Positions 62,961-64,000 of a DNA stretch of 64,000 nt are shown one piece after another. Location of the stretch: contig NZ_AP021875.1 of assembly GCF_009688965.1 (NCBI RefSeq), forward strand, positions 2,170,001 through 2,234,000. The letters are read 5' to 3'. The translations under genes were made by a program, and so were the position numbers. How positions within the stretch are numbered: the stretch's first letter is position 1; each line of letters begins with the position of its first letter. The notes beneath the pieces are model-generated. The model was not told the DNA's origin and ran no database searches. It worked only from the letters and a program-made list of their open reading frames with translations. Source of the DNA: Desulfosarcina widdelii (lineage in GTDB: Bacteria > Desulfobacterota > Desulfobacteria > Desulfobacterales > Desulfosarcinaceae).

Positions 62961-63447
62961 CCACACAACCTCCAATCACGACGCCCTTGGCATCCGACAC
63001 CCTCCGCGTAAGGGCGGGCAGTATCTCTATTCGCTGTGAAAAGCGTCGCATCAGTTCGGCGAACTGGTACCCTTCATGGGCGGTACCAAAGCTGGTCAAC
63101 AACCTTCCCGCACCGATTCCCACCGTTTCAAGTAGGGTGGCTGCCATCGCCATGCGTTTGGCGGCGGCATGGTTGGCCCGGTTATAACGGCAGCCGCCCA
63201 GATGACAGCCGAAAACCGCCACTCCTTCCGCCCCTTCCGAAAAAGCCTTGAGGATGATGTCCGGATCAATGGATGCAATGCATTCCACCTCAACGCAGCG
63301 AAAGCCCACCGGCATCAACAGCCGCTTCCGTCCGGCATCGTCCGCACCGATCCCGGAACACCACCGGCAGGAAAAAACCAGAATTTTGGGACTGGCGGTA
63401 CCCCGCGTTCGTTCCTGCAGCGTTTTTTCTGTGATACAGGCTTTCAT
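62950..63447 (-). CDS. mvhD: MvhD/FlpD-like hydrogenase iron-sulfur (delta) subunit
   Basis: The 165-aa protein has the MvhD pattern: ILVFSCRWCSGIGADDAG, VECIASIDPDIILKAF, VFGCHLGGCRYNRANHAA and LTSFGTAHEGYQFAELM. Its cysteines bind a 2Fe-2S cluster that hands electrons to HdrA. ATG 63447 overlaps the hdrA stop as ATGA. In methanogens this subunit links Fdh or hydrogenase to the bifurcating HdrA; the same arrangement is seen here. Confidence 0.88.
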   Translation of the reverse strand: MKACITEKTLQERTRGTASPKILVFSCRWCSGIGADDAGRKRLLMPVGFRCVEVECIASIDPDIILKAFSEGAEGVAVFGCHLGGCRYNRANHAAAKRMAMAATLLETVGIGAGRLLTSFGTAHEGYQFAELMRRFSQRIEILPALTRRVSDAKGVVIGGCVDDA

Positions 63448-64000
63448 TGGTTGGCAGCACTCCCTTGGGTATCCGCGCAACGGCATCGAAGCGGCCTGCC
63501 GGCAAAGGCGTTCTCAACGATACGTGCCATCGAGATGGATGCCATTTCAGGCAGCGCGGCACTCTGATTGGGACAGACCGCTGCACAGCTGCCGCACCCC
63601 ATGCAGCGCACCGGATTTACCACAGCCCGCAAACCCTCTTTCGTTTTCTCTAAATGACAAGCGTCAAAGGGGCAGGCCGCCATGCAATTACCGCAGCCCG
63701 TGCAGGTCTTTTGGGACACCTGCGCACAGGCAAAACGGGTGCCCTGAAACCCGATCAGCCCGGCAGCCCTGTACTTTGGACGTGAAACCAGATCCAGCGC
63801 TTTGGCCGCCGCAGCCCGGCCCTGGGTAAGGGCGCCATCAACCATCACCGGCCAGCGTGCGGACCCGCAGACAAACAGACCCGGAACTGTGGTTTCAACC
63901 GTGTGCAGAAAGGACTGAACCGTGTAAAAACCGTGGTTGTCCGCCGAGAGTGGAATAGCACGATTTTCCCGCGGCTCCAGAGGCGTGGCGAGCACCACGC
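63444..64000 (-). CDS. hdrA: HdrA-like flavoprotein, C-terminal part (partial)
   Basis: The gene runs off the window end, so only the last ~184 residues are visible. They contain the end of the FAD domain (VPGLFVCGSARWPVMVDGAL, TQGRAAAAKALDL) and two 4Fe-4S sites (CTGCGNCMAACPFDACHLEK, CMGCGSCAAVCPNQSAALPE). This is the C-terminus of HdrA, the bifurcating flavin subunit. The operon context (MvhD, Fdh) supports it. Confidence 0.88.
   Translation of the reverse strand, partial: VVLATPLEPRENRAIPLSADNHGFYTVQSFLHTVETTVPGLFVCGSARWPVMVDGALTQGRAAAAKALDLVSRPKYRAAGLIGFQGTRFACAQVSQKTCTGCGNCMAACPFDACHLEKTKEGLRAVVNPVRCMGCGSCAAVCPNQSAALPEMASISMARIVENAFAGRPLRCRCADTQGSAANQ

Overview
The window looks like chromosome from a GC-rich, anaerobic, probably sulfate-reducing Desulfobacterota bacterium (Desulfobacterales-like). 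Support comes from an HdrA/MvhD/formate dehydrogenase redox operon with quinone-linked iron-sulfur partners, several acyl-CoA dehydrogenase/ETF genes, a Lon-like AAA_32 protease and hisS-aspS adjacency. The taxonomy is inferred from gene content only; no rRNA is present.

Layout. 1-6.3 kb: end of hisS, aspS, a Lon-related protease and a membrane diguanylate cyclase. 6.3-18.8 kb: an accessory catabolic island. A cytoplasmic-type M23 protein and an unusual 820-aa KamA-like radical SAM protein (two barrels, the second without its cysteines) are divergent from an IclR regulator. The regulator is followed by a PotBCD-A type ABC importer, a proline racemase-family enzyme, an amidohydrolase and an aminotransferase. 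18.8-27.7 kb: housekeeping and membrane genes (AI-2E exporter, RarD, an acidic IDL-repeat protein, valS, nadC, a rhomboid protease fused to a DnaJ C-terminal-like domain). 27.9-35.6 kb: fatty-acid/acyl-CoA genes (SDR, APH-like kinase, TetR, acyl-CoA dehydrogenase, histidine phosphatase, etfB-etfA, 3-hydroxyacyl-CoA dehydrogenase). 35.8-48 kb: PfpI, DUF2156, GNAT, a response-regulator diguanylate cyclase, lepA, leuCD, an SLC13 transporter with a duplicated 3' end, TetR and an AidB-like acyl-CoA dehydrogenase.

48.3-57.2 kb: tRNA-Phe(GAA), an integrase scar and a decayed Mu-like prophage. The prophage keeps its repressor, Ner-like protein, MuA transposase, amidase, GemA and Gam. It lacks the B ATPase and all structural genes, and a ~1.7 kb early-gene segment lies in inverted orientation between two broken-gene junctions.

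57.3-64 kb: one tightly overlapping minus-strand operon (hdrA, mvhD, fdhB-like, fdhA, hdrC-like, a ferredoxin/NapH-type membrane protein, moaA). It would link formate oxidation to flavin-based bifurcation or the quinone pool, and brings its own molybdopterin gene.

Intergenic DNA carries at least four repeat classes: palindromic MITE-like elements with ~18-26 bp terminal inverted repeats, REP-like CGTCATTCCGG elements, a hairpin element upstream of the APH-like gene, and phrases built of 7-bp units that recur across the window, including inside the prophage.
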